DNA from: Vespa crabro
Lineage: Eukaryota > Arthropoda > Insecta > Hymenoptera > Vespidae
Reading direction: 5' to 3'
DNA length: 64,000 bases
Assembly: GCF_910589235.1 (NCBI RefSeq)
Contig: NC_060967.1
Coordinates: 3,821,938 to 3,885,937, forward strand
Position 1 is the stretch's first letter. Every line of letters begins with the position of its first letter. The notes beneath the pieces were generated by a model. It was not told the DNA's origin and did not search any database. It saw only the letters and a program-made list of their open reading frames with translations. The position numbers were made by a program, and so were the translations under genes. Shown here piece after piece: positions 49,701 through 63,325 of the stretch.

Positions 49701-50511
49701 GCAGAACTTTCACCAAAGCGCGTGTCGCTCTCCTTCCATTGGAGATGTAAAAAATGAAAAAATGAGAAAAAAATAAGACAAAAAAGAAGAAGAAAAAGAG
49801 ACAATAATTGTGTCAATGCTGTATTTAAATGTGTAATATGATAACAATGATTATGAACTTTCCATACATCGAATGGAATAAAATGTTTTCTCGACTTAAG
49901 TCGAACGCGGTAAAAATGTTATATTGTAAAAAGTAACGTTGTATTAAGATAATAAAGTATATATTTTTTCTTGAATCGATAATAATGCTTCATATAATTT
50001 AATTTATGTATCTTTTTTCAGTCTATTTACGTTTAGAATCGATAGATATCGTTTCATAAGCACAGTGGTATTTGCAATCGAATTTTCGTAGTACTTTTGG
50101 AAGATTATCAAATGTAGATTATTTACGTTATTAAGTAAAAATGATTTATAGATACAACTTTTTAGCCATACACAACTCAGACGTAACGACGAAGCGAAAT
50201 ATCGTTCATTTCATATCGTAAATTCTTGATCCGAATAAAAGAAAATTACAATTGAAAATAGGAATGACATTATTCCGTTGAATAATTCATTCTTCTAAAT
50301 CTCAATAATTCTTAAATTGAGATTTTTCATATTAATTTTACTCGTATAACGTTCATTCATTTTATCGAAAAAGAAATAAAGAGGAAGAGTCGGAGAGTTA
50401 GACTAAGGAGTTATAAAAATAGAAAAGAAACTTACTTTCTACATGCTCGATCGCAGAGGGCACATAATCGAGATCGCAATCAAAGTTCGAACGATTCTCA
50501 AAAATTTCCAT
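46722..50511 (-). CDS. Organic solute transporter alpha-like protein (SLC51A family)
   Basis: Exons 50511-50436, 48715-48520, 48107-47876, 47817-47661, 47495-47355 and 46918-46722 encode 332 residues with matching phases throughout. The protein has about seven hydrophobic segments. It shows family hallmarks: an RLYLLLIDVGRR segment, the cysteine cluster GPCCCWPCLP near the middle, LMFSKAQAGI, and the late PPLSPKIYSN followed by LMLIEMLLLCVAARY. Family knowledge: the alpha subunit of a heteromeric bile-acid/steroid transporter at the plasma membrane; insect members are poorly studied. The beta subunit is not in the window. The fifth exon could read through to a stop at 47343, but splicing at 47355 restores the conserved last helix, so that donor was chosen. 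Confidence 0.93.
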
Positions 50512-50519
50512 CGTATAAT

Positions 50520-51640
50520 TCGATCAATTGATCCTCTACTATAGAAATTAATCAGGAACGATAGCTAATATTTGAAAACTGTTTAAATTTTTTCAAACCC
50601 TGTATGGATCTTCGACATGGAAAGTTCGACAAACTCAACAAAGCAAACTCGCGTCTGGTAAGATCGAAAAGGCTAGTCGGTCGGACCGGGACACGATCAC
50701 TAACGGTGAGAGTGACTCCCCACTTTTACCACCACTAAGTAGCGATGTTGCAACGACTTATCTTGAAATATTTTCACTTATGACGCTTTAATTTTTCTTT
50801 AACACGCGTTTAGACTTTGCGATATAATTCTCATTGACAGTTGAGATAGATACTTTTTTAATAAGATATTTAATGTTAATGATGACCATTCCGCATATTC
50901 ATCGATCAATAAATATAATAATATAATAATGCGTATAATTGTTTATTTTTTATCAACCAACTATATTATACATTTTATATTATTAAAAGGATCAAAAGAA
51001 AAAGATTTTATAATTAAATGATTATTATCACTCCGTCGATTATTCGATACTGACTTACCGATAGTAGGAAAATAGACAGATAAAGAGAACATCTGTGATC
51101 GATAATGCAGATTAATGCAGATTAATATCTATTTGAATATAAAAAGATTCTTTCTTTATATATCGTAAATGTTTTTTTATATCAAACAGATCAATTATTT
51201 ATAAACGATTAAATAAATAATATATGCAGCACGAACGATTGAAAATAATATGTATTTCATGAAAGGTAAATTATGTGAAAATGTAAAGAAAAACCGTCTG
51301 AAGAAAGCGATGTCCCTTTCGAGAGATATTCACTTTCAAGATGAGAATAATATCAAGAATTAGCGGAGAAACGTTTCCTTAAAGAAAACTTTGATGACGG
51401 TTCGTCTTTTATGTCACGTTGCAATGCCTAAACAAGAAAGAAGAGGAGATGGATAGATAGCGATCGCCGATCGAGTATGAGACAGGTGGAAAGGAAGCTC
51501 GGACGACAGTCGAACGTGCGTGAGTGCAACGATAGGACGAGCGAAGAGAGAATCAAGTGGCAAAGTAAGAAGAGAGAGAGTTTGAAAGTAGGTTCTTAAG
51601 TCGTACGGACAGTTCACGATTGCTTTTGCGATCGATCGCT
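50520..51640. other. Divergent intergenic region
   Basis: This separates the transporter (-) from the next gene (+). I see no exon. CpG-rich sequence near 50640-50730 and 51440-51640 probably holds the two promoters; no clear TATA box is present on either side. Confidence 0.5.
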
Positions 51641-51647
51641 CCTAGCA

Positions 51648-52157
51648 ATGGTAAGTTTTTCTTTTTCCTTTCCATACTTTTCTTATCGATCTCACGAAGG
51701 TTTTCCTAGAAAATTCTCATGTTTCTTTTCTTTTCTTTTTCTCGTCTCATCTCAAACAATATTCCTTTATTTTTATTCGTAATAATCTTAAAAAGTTTCC
51801 AATACATTATTTCGAATAATTAATATACACTATAGATATTAATAAGGATAGAATATCGATTTAAAAACGATCGATAGATATTTTATATTTATAAAGAAAA
51901 AGACTCACCGAAATGAAACAGTCGCGTACCGTAATAACCGCTGAAATCGTCGAGGATGAAAGTTCACTTTCGTTTTCGAGAATCCTCATCTTCCGACTCG
52001 TTCTCCGTATCTAATTTTAACGTAGTTTTCTTTCATTCCACCGGACCATATACATTAAACGTTTCAACATGCAGCGAAGAAAGATATATAACTGAATTAC
52101 CAACGTGAATGAATGAAAAGAAATATTTCGTAAATATCTCGAAAATGTCTCTCGCAC

Positions 52158-52197
<40 letters not shown>

Positions 52198-55127
52198 TGA
52201 GAGAGAGAGAGAGAGAGAAATACGCGTCATGGACCGATAATCTAGTGCAAAAGGGAAAAAAAGGAAAAAGAAAAAATCGTCGTTGACTCGCGCGTATAAT
52301 TATCTATGTCAGTACAAGGATCAAAGACGGTGTGCGCGCGCTAGATCGACTAACAGTACTTTCTCGATCGGTTAGTTCAGTCCAAGGATATTTTGCGAGA
52401 GATGTCTATGAATATGGAAAATAATGCACCTAAAAATTGATCATGTAACTCTAATAATAATAATAGTAGAAACATCGATTTGGCAATTATTTATTTCAAG
52501 GACAAGACGCGTTTCACACATTTCAGTCGTCGTATGAGTAAGGAAAAGATGCTGACACATCTACCGATCGTCGGAATTAAACGTAATCGTTCAATTTGAT
52601 CTATAGTACATTAATTAAACAAAATTACTTTTCAGATCCCTATTTTCTACGTACTCTTATTTTTTGGTCTAAATCATGTCGAATCGATGGAACTTCCATC
52701 GATATTCCAAGTGGAAGATTCGATCAATCGAACGATCAACGAAGTTGAAAGATTGATCAATGAAAATCCAAGTTTGCCTCGATTATCTCGAAGCGATATC
52801 GTAGAGATTTTATACAATATCACGTCGAAGGATTTAGAAGCGTATGGGAATAAAGATAAGATCGAAAAAGGACGGAAAATGTATCAGAGAGCTCTAATGA
52901 TCGTTTTGCCGTACAAAGCAAGAGAATCATCGGAAAATTTAAAAGATTTATACACAAAACCGCCGATAGTCCAAATGATATCGGACTCAACCAGTGGTGA
53001 ACGTCTTGAAATGGTTTTCAACAACGATCGATCGAAAGAAAATAGTGGATCGTCGGAATCGATCGACAATTTCGTAGAAAAAAATCGATACAAAAATCAT
53101 CGAGAAATTTATTCGGAGGTACGACCTAAAGAATCGTTATTAAAGGAGACTCTAACTCCTGGATTAGCGCCGATCAGATTTAGTTTCAACTTGGAGAAAT
53201 TGGAAAATAATCGTTACACCAATCAAGAAACGACAACGATCGATGATGATATTTTTTTTCCTACCACCACCGTTACTACCGTAGACAATTATCAGGTTCA
53301 AGATATCAATCAGGTTCTTGATAAAAAGAACGACAACGAGAAATCAACTACCGAGGAATTAACGATCGATTTGACTCCGTCTAAATTCAAACAAGATATT
53401 CTTTATTCAGATCAATGGCGTTATCATGCCCCACCGCCTCAAAATATTCCGAATGAAAAGCTCGAGAATCCGTCGGTCAGTAAAACGGTCACGACATATC
53501 CCGAAATTCAACAAGATGAAAAATCATCGACGATATTTGTAACTCCGCTCTCATTAAATTCTCAAACATCGAAATTAAATACAACGTTGATCTTAAATTC
53601 TGGTGGATTTCGTGGAGCAACGAGTAGTACGTCGACCGAGAGAACTTGGACCGAACCAATGAAACAACAGGTTATGAATTTATTAGCTTCAATTGGTTTG
53701 CGTCCTGACAATGAAAGAAACATTGAAAATCTTTTCGACGAAAATAAAAATATTTACAACGTTCAATACGAACGATCAAAGATTCCTAACGCAAATGGCA
53801 TAGTTTATTCCCATACAACATCCCCTCTAGCAACATCTAATACGGATTCCCCGTCGATCGCAGATCAAAATACTTTCGAGGTTGGTCATTTTGATTTGAA
53901 CAAAGGTATGGAAAATTTAACGCCCGATGTGCGATTGCTCTTTCAAAAATTTGGCCTTCAAAGTTCCAATGATCAAAGACCTAACGCAACTATTACCGTA
54001 ACCGATCGTGTACCTACGAATGTGTACAAAAGTTTTAAGCCTTTGCCGACTTCGTCTGGTGTAGAAGATGAAGAGATGAGAGAATTTTTCGCGAGATTTG
54101 GACTTGGTCATAAAAGGCAATTCAAGGCTATGAAAACGGAGGTTCCATCGGTGATCGAAGTTGTTCCCGTTAACATGAGGACGATATTAGAAAATATTGG
54201 ATTGATCTCGAATTCTCGTAGGAATAGCAAAAATTCAATTAATTATACTTTGGAAGAGAGCAAATCCAAATATCACGTTTTCAAGCCGCACGAAACGACT
54301 TTTAAGGATGAGAATCAAAGATCAAAGATCAATGAACTTTTAGATACGGTTAAATTGGTTCAACAAGGTAAAGCTGATGTTAAGGATTTTCAAAAAGCTG
54401 CTACAGATTTATTGAAGAATACAAAGACTTTGTCCAGTGGTCCAGATCCTTTGAGTTTAGAAGAAATTATTAGGGTCTATAACGAAGATCTTAAAAATGA
54501 AGTGAAGAGACAGGAAGAGGATACTAAAAGTTCGACGAGTGCAGAGAATTCTACCGAATCGAGTACGATCTCAGAAACTGGTAATTGATATATCTTCAAT
54601 CGATTATCTTTTAATAGCATGATGTGCAAACTATCTAATGATTTAGGTGGGGGAAAGGGCAAAGAAAAAGGAAAAAAATTGACAAATAATTAAAATTTCT
54701 CTAAAAAGAAAAATCCAATTCGAACGTAGTTTGCACTGCATGCGCATTTCTAATAAACGATCTAATCATTTTTCCATTAGAATCGACAGAAACGACGGAA
54801 GAACCGACTACGACATCGGATTCTGTAAAAGCTCCCGTCGAATCGAATACAGCAACGGAAACGGCAAAAACGAAATCGGAACCAACATCCACGACGACAA
54901 CGTCGACCACAACCAATAGGAATTTATTAGATTTAGAAAGTTCATTTGGTGGAAGTACACGAGCACCAGATCCTGTTTTACCAACCAAAAGAAAGAATGG
55001 TTTATACTTTTTAGTAGATTGGAACACATTTCTCGAAGTTGGCGAGGATGGTAGCGAGAAGATCGATTTAAGATTTCAACCAAAAGTTGGCGACAGGTCA
55101 AGGTTTTTGCCGGTAACTGTACCTTGA
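51648..55127 (+). CDS. Uncharacterised secreted protein with Thr/Ser-rich C-terminal linker
   Basis: Exons 51648-51650, 52636-54580 and 54781-55127 encode 764 residues. The first coding exon is only the ATG, directly followed by a strong GTAAGT donor. Exon 2 then supplies a signal peptide (IPIFYVLLFFGLNHVES). Residues about 20-115 form a charged, helical-looking conserved-style region. The middle is Asn/Thr/Ser-rich. Four short degenerate units occur near residues 348, 434, 483 and 516 (LLASIGL, LLFQKFGL, EFFARFGL, ILENIGL). Exon 3 gives a Thr/Ser-rich mucin-like linker (about 650-700) and then a compact hydrophobic end with GLYFLVDWNTFLEVGE, finishing at PVTVP. No cysteines stand out. I recognise no family. 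Start choice: the ATG at 52687 would remove the signal peptide. Confidence 0.85.
52158..52220. repeat. (GA)n microsatellite in intron 1
   Basis: A GA run lies within the intron 51651-52635. Confidence 0.95.
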
Positions 55128-55504
55128 ATATGAGCGAGAGAGCGACAGAGAAAGCGTTATATAACACGAGCGAAATGGACACGTTATATGGCACTTGCTT
55201 AGAAAGTATCTCTTCTATTTATTATACACGATGATTGTTAATAACTATTTTATTATGTAATACTGTATATAAGAAATTATTTTATCATATTTATACGCCT
55301 CGTATATATAACGCCCAAGTTTATGTTAAATTAACGCTACGTATCTTAAGATTATCATGGTTTTTTAATTTTATAAATTGTCATTATTGTCATCATCATC
55401 ATCATTATTATTATTAATGTTGAATAAGTATTAAAATGATATTAATGAAATACGTTATTATTATAATTAACTCCTTACTTATTTGTCAATCAACCTGGTA
55501 TAAT

Positions 55505-55520
55505 AATAAAGGGATTTATT
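55505..55520. terminator. Palindromic poly(A) signal
   Basis: AATAAAGGGATTTATT reads AATAAA on both strands. It lies 378 bases after the stop at 55127 and about 100 bases before the next start codon, so it marks the boundary between two tandem genes. Only the plus-strand copy has an obvious user. Confidence 0.5.
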
Positions 55521-55620
55521 AATCTCTAAATATTATGAGTCATTCGAGTCGAGTTCAGAAGAAAGAAATGAAATTCGAAGGAGAGATCGAAGGAAGATAT
55601 ATATTCAGTTATTCGTTAAC

Positions 55621-58600
55621 ATGCATTGTTCGTCGTTAGTAGTTCTTATCTTTCTTTTTCTTCGATTAGAAACGATAAAATGTCAAAACATCAAAGAGAT
55701 GTTGGAAAAAGTAAACAAAGTGTTAAATACTAATGTCAAATCTTTGCAACGTCGCTCGCTAGATTCTATGGAAAGTATTCCGATTTGGCAGGAATATGAA
55801 TTTGGAACGAATGCTGGGAATCGAGAAGGTAATTTACATATATATATATATTATATAGAAAAAAAAAATTATGAAAATTAACATTATAAAATTAATTTAC
55901 ATTATACGTACAATTTTCATTTGTTGATATCTCTTGAATTATCAAATTGATCCTATACAAGCTTTTGATAATTTTTACGCAATTAAAATGATACATATAA
56001 TTATCATATTATTATTGGTTTTCTCAAATCGGTTTAGAAGTCATAGTAACTAATATTTCGATCGAAGAGGATTCAAGATTACCAAGGAATGAATATAATT
56101 GGATAGCACTTGAAAATAATGGAATGAATTATTTAGCTTGTTCCGAAGAAACAATTTTTTTGTTGTATACCTTCGATATGAAAAAGAACGCAACAACGAG
56201 ACTTTTCGACAAATTCGATATAGACGCTCGTGTGTTGACGTTTACATTGATCAATGTAGAAGCTACGAGATTACACGAAGAAAATGATATTGTTGTTATT
56301 ATGTGCGTTGAAAATAATGGCGTTACGAGTTTACGATGGTATCGAATTTTTAAGCAACATTTAGATTTAATTTTGGTCTTGAATATACAACAACCAACGA
56401 AAGAGATAAAATTTGTTAAATACGGGGGTCAAAATAAATTATTATTGCTATTTAATGGAAACAATTATGGGACACCAGTCTCGTTAATTGACATATATAG
56501 TTTCAATCTTGATTTTGTCAAAAAAGATTATAAATTATGGTAATTATATTATGCATATAATAATATATAATATTTTTCTAATTTAAACACATTTCTTTCA
56601 CGTAAAATACATTAATTGGAGCAATTTAAAGGGAGGACAAAAAATTAATCGATAATAAAAATGTCAAAACATTTTTAAAAGGTTCAGTCAAAGGATACAA
56701 GTTTCCTCGATACTCGATATGCAAATATGTAAAATATACGAGCACATTATACTTGCTCTTAATGGTATAAATGAAGTTTTACTTTACGAACACAAAGGGA
56801 ACGATTACGTTCATGGAACGTTCGAATTTTGGCAAACAATTAAATCAAACGATTTGAATAATTTCGTTTGTTTCGAGAGCGGTCACATGCAATATTTAGC
56901 TACGTCTGGACGAGAATCTGCATTATTTCATTTTTTGGATAATGAATTTCAATATAATTCCGAGACTGAAGATTTTTTTAACGGTAAACATTTTATTTCT
57001 TATTATTTCGCGTCTAAAAGGTAAGAGATCATTGAAAATGTTTAAGCGACAAAATGAATTTAGCTTTTCCAGAGATTGCCTGGATCGTGGACGTTCGTAT
57101 TGAAAGTTATAGAGACGAATCATTGTTATTAATACAATTAAAAAATTCCACGGTCTATGCTTTGGCTTGGCAGGGTGATCGATTTCAAAAAATATCCTTA
57201 CCCAATTTTCTTCTTAATAATTTTGATCTATCGACGGTAACGAGTATTCCTAGATATGGATTTGTATCTGGAAATCGATTTGTCAAAATCGATACGAAAT
57301 TAAGTCAACTTCCTAGCCCTATAGAAGATAAAATTGCAGGAATAGTAAAAGCAAAAGCGTTATTAGAAGTACGTTAATGATTAATCTATGCAATTATATT
57401 ATGCACGAAATACTAAAATAATTATAAAATATTAAATAAAATATTAAAATAAATGAGAGAAGTTAATATTTCATTTATTATATATATCCTTTCATTTGAA
57501 TACCTATTTAAATCAATCACAAACCTTTTTAGGAGCTATTAGATGAACAAGAAAATATCATTGACGAGATCGACGAAAGATTCAATCTGATGGATCACAT
57601 TAATTACACGGAAATCAAATTATTCAACGCATCAAAAATAATAACAACGAATTTAACCATAGAAAACGACGTATTTTATACCATCAGTTTCGGTTCGAAA
57701 AATTTGACATACAAAGACATATTAATGAATACAACTTGGTTAAAGATATCTTTAAACAATCTAACAGAAAAATGTCAAACTTTAGAATTAGATCTAAAAA
57801 ATACATTCGATCTAAATTCAATGGAAATTGATCTAGCTGGTGATTTAAATATTTCTGGTGATCTACAAATCAATGGAAATCTCTACGTCGAACAATTTTC
57901 AACAAACTCGATTAATGATTTGCCGATCTCCAAAATATTAAAAAATTATCTAACTAATCAATCCGATTACGTCATCGACGGAGAAAAATCATTTTCCAAT
58001 ATCGAAGCGACTAATTTGATCGTTCGAAAGATCAATGGTATACCAATGGAACGAATTATGTTCGAAGGATCTACAGTTAATTATTCGAATATTGATTTTT
58101 CTAAGATCAACGACGTAACGATCGATGGACACTTGACTTTCTCGAAGATAAATAATATCAACTGGGAACGTGTTGTCTGGAAAAATAAATTGGCTTTTAT
58201 ACCAGAAAAAACTATAGTTAAAGGTGTATGTATATATATGCACGCGTATGTTTGCATTTGTGTGAAAAAATAAATAAATAATCTTGATAATATCGTTGAT
58301 CTCTTCTTCCAGAAAGTCGAAGCTGCTGAAGTAAATGTGAGGACGTTGAATAATCTAAGTTATCCTTACGATTACGTGTCGGAAGAAGGCTCCGTTCCTA
58401 TCGACATTACCGGAATAAAAAACTTTGATCGACTTACTGTCGAAAGATTATCCCAAGTTTTGAATATAAACAATGTCGGTATAGACGAGTTCATTACGCT
58501 CGAGAACGATCATGTTTTCGAGAAGGAAATCACTTTTCGGAACATAACTGTTCTTGGACCTTTCATGGTATATAAACGTTTACTTTTCGCGTAATTGCAT

Positions 58601-60168
58601 TGATTACTCGTTGAAAAAAAAAAAAGAATCTCACGATCGGAATAAATCGTATTCATTTCGTTTAATTTTCTCTACAATTTTACACTATATTTTAATTTCT
58701 TATTTAATTTGTTATATTCTTTACAGATCAATGGTAAAATAAGTGGATTTGATGTATCTCGACTCGAACAAGAACCATTAATCAACGAGACTCAAAGCAT
58801 ATCTTCGAACGTTATTTTTTATAACTTAACCGTCTTGGGAAATGTTCTTTTGGAGGATTCGATAAATGGCAAATATTGGTCAAATTTTGACGACCTTTTA
58901 TCGAAAAATGATTCCAAAGTCGAGATTGTTGGAACGAAAACATTTATGGGCAACGTTGCGATCGATGGATCAATCTATGTCGCATCTAACACGATTAATG
59001 GACATGCCATCGAAGAATTTGTAACTTTGACAACCGATCAAGTATTTTCAAGTAGGTACTAAAAAGCATAAAAAAAAACAGAAGAAAATATAAAGAGTAC
59101 ATTTAATCAAAATCATACGAATCACAAACTGAATCAGTTTTAAGAATTAGATCTTTATTATAAAAATTATGTTTATTTTTTAATTTAAATTCTCTTTCTC
59201 ATTCTCAGATTTAAAGGAAATATCAGAGAACGTAACCTTCGATGACGTCACTTACGAATTTACAAAAAAAATAAGAAAAATCCTTGAAGAAAATATGAAG
59301 GAAAATTCGAATTGCATAAATAAGAGCATAATTTTCGAAAACACTTTGTTCGTTGATGATCTATCGTTCGATATTTTAAACAAGAATATCACCAGTAATA
59401 CGTTCAACCAAAAATTGAACCAAACTTTACAAAACGTTTCCTTTAATAATTTAAGAGTAAACAAATTAAATGTTCGAGAAATCAGCCCAAAATTTATAAA
59501 CAATGTTAATTTAAGTAATTTTATAAAATTTGCCATAACCAGATCGACGATGCAAAATTTAACCGGAAATTATACGTTCGATCGATTGGAGATCGAAGAT
59601 CTCGAGATCAAACGTCTAAATGGAATGTCGATGAAACAGTGGAATGATCTGATCGACCGGTTAAATAGATCCTATCGGAATATTTTCGATGGCAACGTAA
59701 CGTTAGAATCTGTCACTATAAAAGGAATGATCTATACACCATCGATAAATGGAATATTGTTGGATGAAATGTATAATCCAGAAACTATGGGTACAGTGAT
59801 ATTTGAAAATGATCTATACGTAGAAAACCTAACTGTTCATGGTTTCATAAACAATTTCAATTTTACCAAACTCATTAAGAATGCCGTGTTGAAAACAGAT
59901 GAAGAAATTATAGTAAATGGTTTGAAAGAATTTGAAAATATTAGTTGCAAATTTCTTGAAATTAAATCATTTAATAGACACAATATTAAAAATCTTCTTG
60001 ATCCGTACAAGGATCAAGACCTAGCTGGTCCTGTTATTATAAATGGTAAGATATCTCGAAACAATTTCAATACATTTCACTAATGAACAATATTGAAAAT
60101 TATCTTAAGAACGTCACTTTAAAATGTTGAGATGAAATAGTAATATTGAATCTCTCTCTCTCTCTCTT

Positions 60169-60229
<61 letters not shown>

Positions 60230-61723
60230 GCTATGCCCTATATTCCGTTGCAGGTACCGTTAATGTTGTTGAAAATTTCGATGCAACAGGAAAGATAAAT
60301 AAAGTATCTTTCCGTGACTTGATAAACAGAGTTCGAAAATTAGACAAAGAAACGTTTGAGCTAAACTCAAATATTCGATTTGTCAATTCGATTGAAATAA
60401 TTAATCTCATAACTAATGGAACGATCGATGGAATAAATTTCGACAAATTTGCCAAATCTGTAGTATTTAAAAAGGCAGATAACGTTACTTTATCAGGAGC
60501 AAAAGATTTTCAAGGATCGTTAACGTTCAACGAATCGTTTCTAATCATCGAGGAAGCTTTAAACGATATCTATTTAAAACAATTTTATGAAAAGGCAATT
60601 TTCATCGACAAACCTTTTACTTTAAATTCCAGCGTTATTTTTCAAGAAGATATTGTCGTTAAGAAGAATCTAGAGATCCTTGAAGCTTTGGACGTTAAAA
60701 CGATCGGTGGCGTCAACATCGACAACTTGAAAGATATCGTTGCTTATTTAGATCGGCCTTTCTTTTTTCCTGGTAATACGGAATAAATCTTATAAATAAA
60801 AATAAATTTATAATAATTATTTACTTTTAGCTCCAATGACGTTCACGAATATTAACTTCAATTCTAATATAAACGTCGAATTTTGGAATAATATAGACAT
60901 GGGCTCGATAATACCATTAGCTACAGATCAGATAATATCGAATGAATTTGTCAGAGCTTTCGACATCACCGTCGAAAGAATTGATATTCAAAGGACAATA
61001 AACAGACACAACTTGAATGAAATTTACACGGATACTTTTATGGTAACTACTTATTTCTTATTTATGAATTATCATAAAGTAAACATACGATGCACGTGTG
61101 GAATAAATAATCGTAAATATTATTCATATAGAAAATTGGTGATCAAAATATTACTGGAAATCTAACATTTCTTGGCAAAGTTCTTATGCGTCATGATTTT
61201 AATCCTCGTCTCATGAATCGTGTCAATCCAAAACAGATTCTACTTTTAAATACCAACGATACTATAATTGGTATATTTATGAATTATGAATTATTTTATG
61301 ACAAGTAGATTCTATAATCATAGAGGAGACAAAATATTCTAACAAAACTTGTTCTTCTTTTCTCTCTCTCTCTCCTCTTTTTCTAGGAAACTTCGAGTTT
61401 GAAAAACCAGTGATCCTAAACGGATCTTTAAGAGTCTTAGGACGTTTGAATGAAATAGATCTAATTGGTTGGCGTGCAACTGCAGTCACTACGAATTATC
61501 TGACGGAACAATTGGTCTCTGGAAAATGGAAAATACATGGAAATGTTTATTTGAAAGAAAGTGTTAAAAACGGAGGACACTTAAATGGATTCAATTCGAC
61601 TAAATTAGCCAATTTGTTGATACAAAATTGTATAGCAACGAAAGCATCTCTAATAGAATTGACAGTACGCGAATAAAAAAAAATTTATATATATATTTTA
61701 TATATATATATATATTATAAATA

Positions 61724-61782
<59 letters not shown>

Positions 61783-63090
61783 GATGAAAGAAGAAAGAAA
61801 AAGTTACAACGAACAAAGATTTGTTCAGTCAACTAATAATTTTTTTTTATCTTCCTTCTTTTGCAGACAAACTTGCCTGATTTATGCAAAAATGCGCTAA
61901 ACCTGCAGAATTATGCAAAAAGTCAAATTTACAAATTCAATGCTTTTGAATACTTGCAAGTAATCGATGTGGAACGCCGTATATTAAGCGTCCATTATTT
62001 CGAGATAGAAGATCTTGATATACTTCTAATAAGTTATGAAACTTGTCACTTGGATGTTTTTCAATTTACAGGAAGAAAATTTAAATCAATAGCGAGTATC
62101 CCTGATTTTGGACAGATCGAAAATTGGATAACTTTGAATCATAACAATTCGTTATACTTTCTTGTTATGGGAAAACAAAAATGTGGAAAAAATTCGACGA
62201 ATTTATGGAAACTCGATAACGACAGATTCGTTCACATTTATCAGTTTGACAATGTCAAAGACGCAAAAAAATTAAACAACGATACATTTTTACTGTTGTT
62301 CGTAGATCGTTTAGAAAGTCGAACTATCCAACAATTATATAAAAACGAATCATTTCAATCTGATCCGAATTATTATGTTTCCACCGACGAAGATCAACAA
62401 TTGAAATTTGTTTCTAATACCGATAGAATATTATTAAATAATCGATATACTATCTATGAGCTCGATAAAGATCTTACGAATTATACGTTTTCAAACAATA
62501 GCATGGCATCGAAGCAAATTTTTGCCATCAAGGTAGGAATTATTGAAAGAGAAGAGTTTCTTCATTATGATCAAAATATTACTAAGGATCACATATTCGT
62601 AAGTATAAAAAGAAAAAAATCGAATAAAAATATAATATTCAATGTTAATAAAAATCTGTGATCGTTTAGATCACCGATAATGATTTTAATCAAATGAAAA
62701 TTCTACAAATTATACCAACAAACGATCCAATATCGTTTTCAATAATTAATTTCGAAGGATTAGTCGAGACATTATTAATTTTTATTGAAAATAATAGAAG
62801 CCTTAAAATCTATGAATATAAAGGTAATTTGACGATAAAATAAAATAGAATAATTTGTAATGTTGTTAAAATGATAAATCATTTGGATTGCAGGTATCCA
62901 AGGATTCGTTTATCGAGATAATATTAAAATTCAAGCTGAGAAGATTTCAAATTTAAAAATACGAAAGTATAGTAACATGGCGAAGAAACATTGCTTAGCG
63001 ATAATTAATAAAAATCGATTAACGATATTGGAAGCTAAAATGCACGGAGAGAGATTGGATATCCCTAAATTATCATGTCCTATACCTTGA
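55621..63090 (+). CDS. Very large secreted repeat protein; plan resembles Nasrat/Polehole family
   Basis: Fifteen exons: 55621-55828, 56038-56539, 56682-56983, 57073-57368, 57533-58225, 58313-58567, 58727-59051, 59209-60045, 60254-60772, 60831-61042, 61132-61270, 61387-61664, 61867-62598, 62670-62823, 62894-63090. They total 5,649 bases and encode 1,882 residues. A signal peptide (about 1-20) ends near ETIKC. Residues about 60-436 look like a beta-propeller (short strands, Trp/Tyr-rich). Residues about 437-1522 carry roughly a dozen degenerate units of about 70 residues with the pattern G.h.h..L.V....ING..h, for example GDLQINGNLYVE and KINGIPMERI. Residues about 1523-1882 again look propeller-like. 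Asn glycosylation sites are numerous. The Drosophila eggshell/Torso-pathway proteins Nasrat, Polehole and Closca are my best guess, unverified. Donor GTATGT at 58226 was preferred because it keeps phase. Confidence 0.85.
60151..60226. repeat. (CT)n microsatellite in intron 8
   Basis: A pyrimidine run of about 75 bases lies 28 bases upstream of the exon at 60254. It may act as an extended polypyrimidine tract for that acceptor. Confidence 0.95.
61685..61781. repeat. (TA)n microsatellite in intron 12
   Basis: About 97 bases of almost pure TA lie inside the intron 61665-61866. Confidence 0.95.
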
Positions 63091-63276
63091 ATATCAATAT
63101 GATCATATTTATATATTCAAATATTTATTGTTAAATATAAAGTTAATGTTATATTAAATATAATTAAGTTATATTAATTTTCAAAAACACTATTACTATA
63201 ATATATTTTTGAAAATCTTTTCAAGATATAAATTATAATCTTTAACCTTTTATATCATAAATTAATTGTTAATGAA

Positions 63277-63282
63277 TTTATT
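63277..63282 (-). terminator. Poly(A) signal of the right-edge gene
   Basis: AATAAA on the minus strand is 44 bases after the stop at 63326. A second copy lies at 63129-63124. The convergent neighbour ends at 63090. Confidence 0.5.
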
Positions 63283-63325
63283 ATTATATTTTAGCGAAAA
63301 ATAATACAAAATATTTAAAAAATCA

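Noticed and set aside
54808..55194. Minus-strand frames over the last exon of the Thr/Ser-rich protein
   Set aside because: Antisense of Thr-rich codons; the plus strand joins in phase to the preceding exon and ends at a natural stop.
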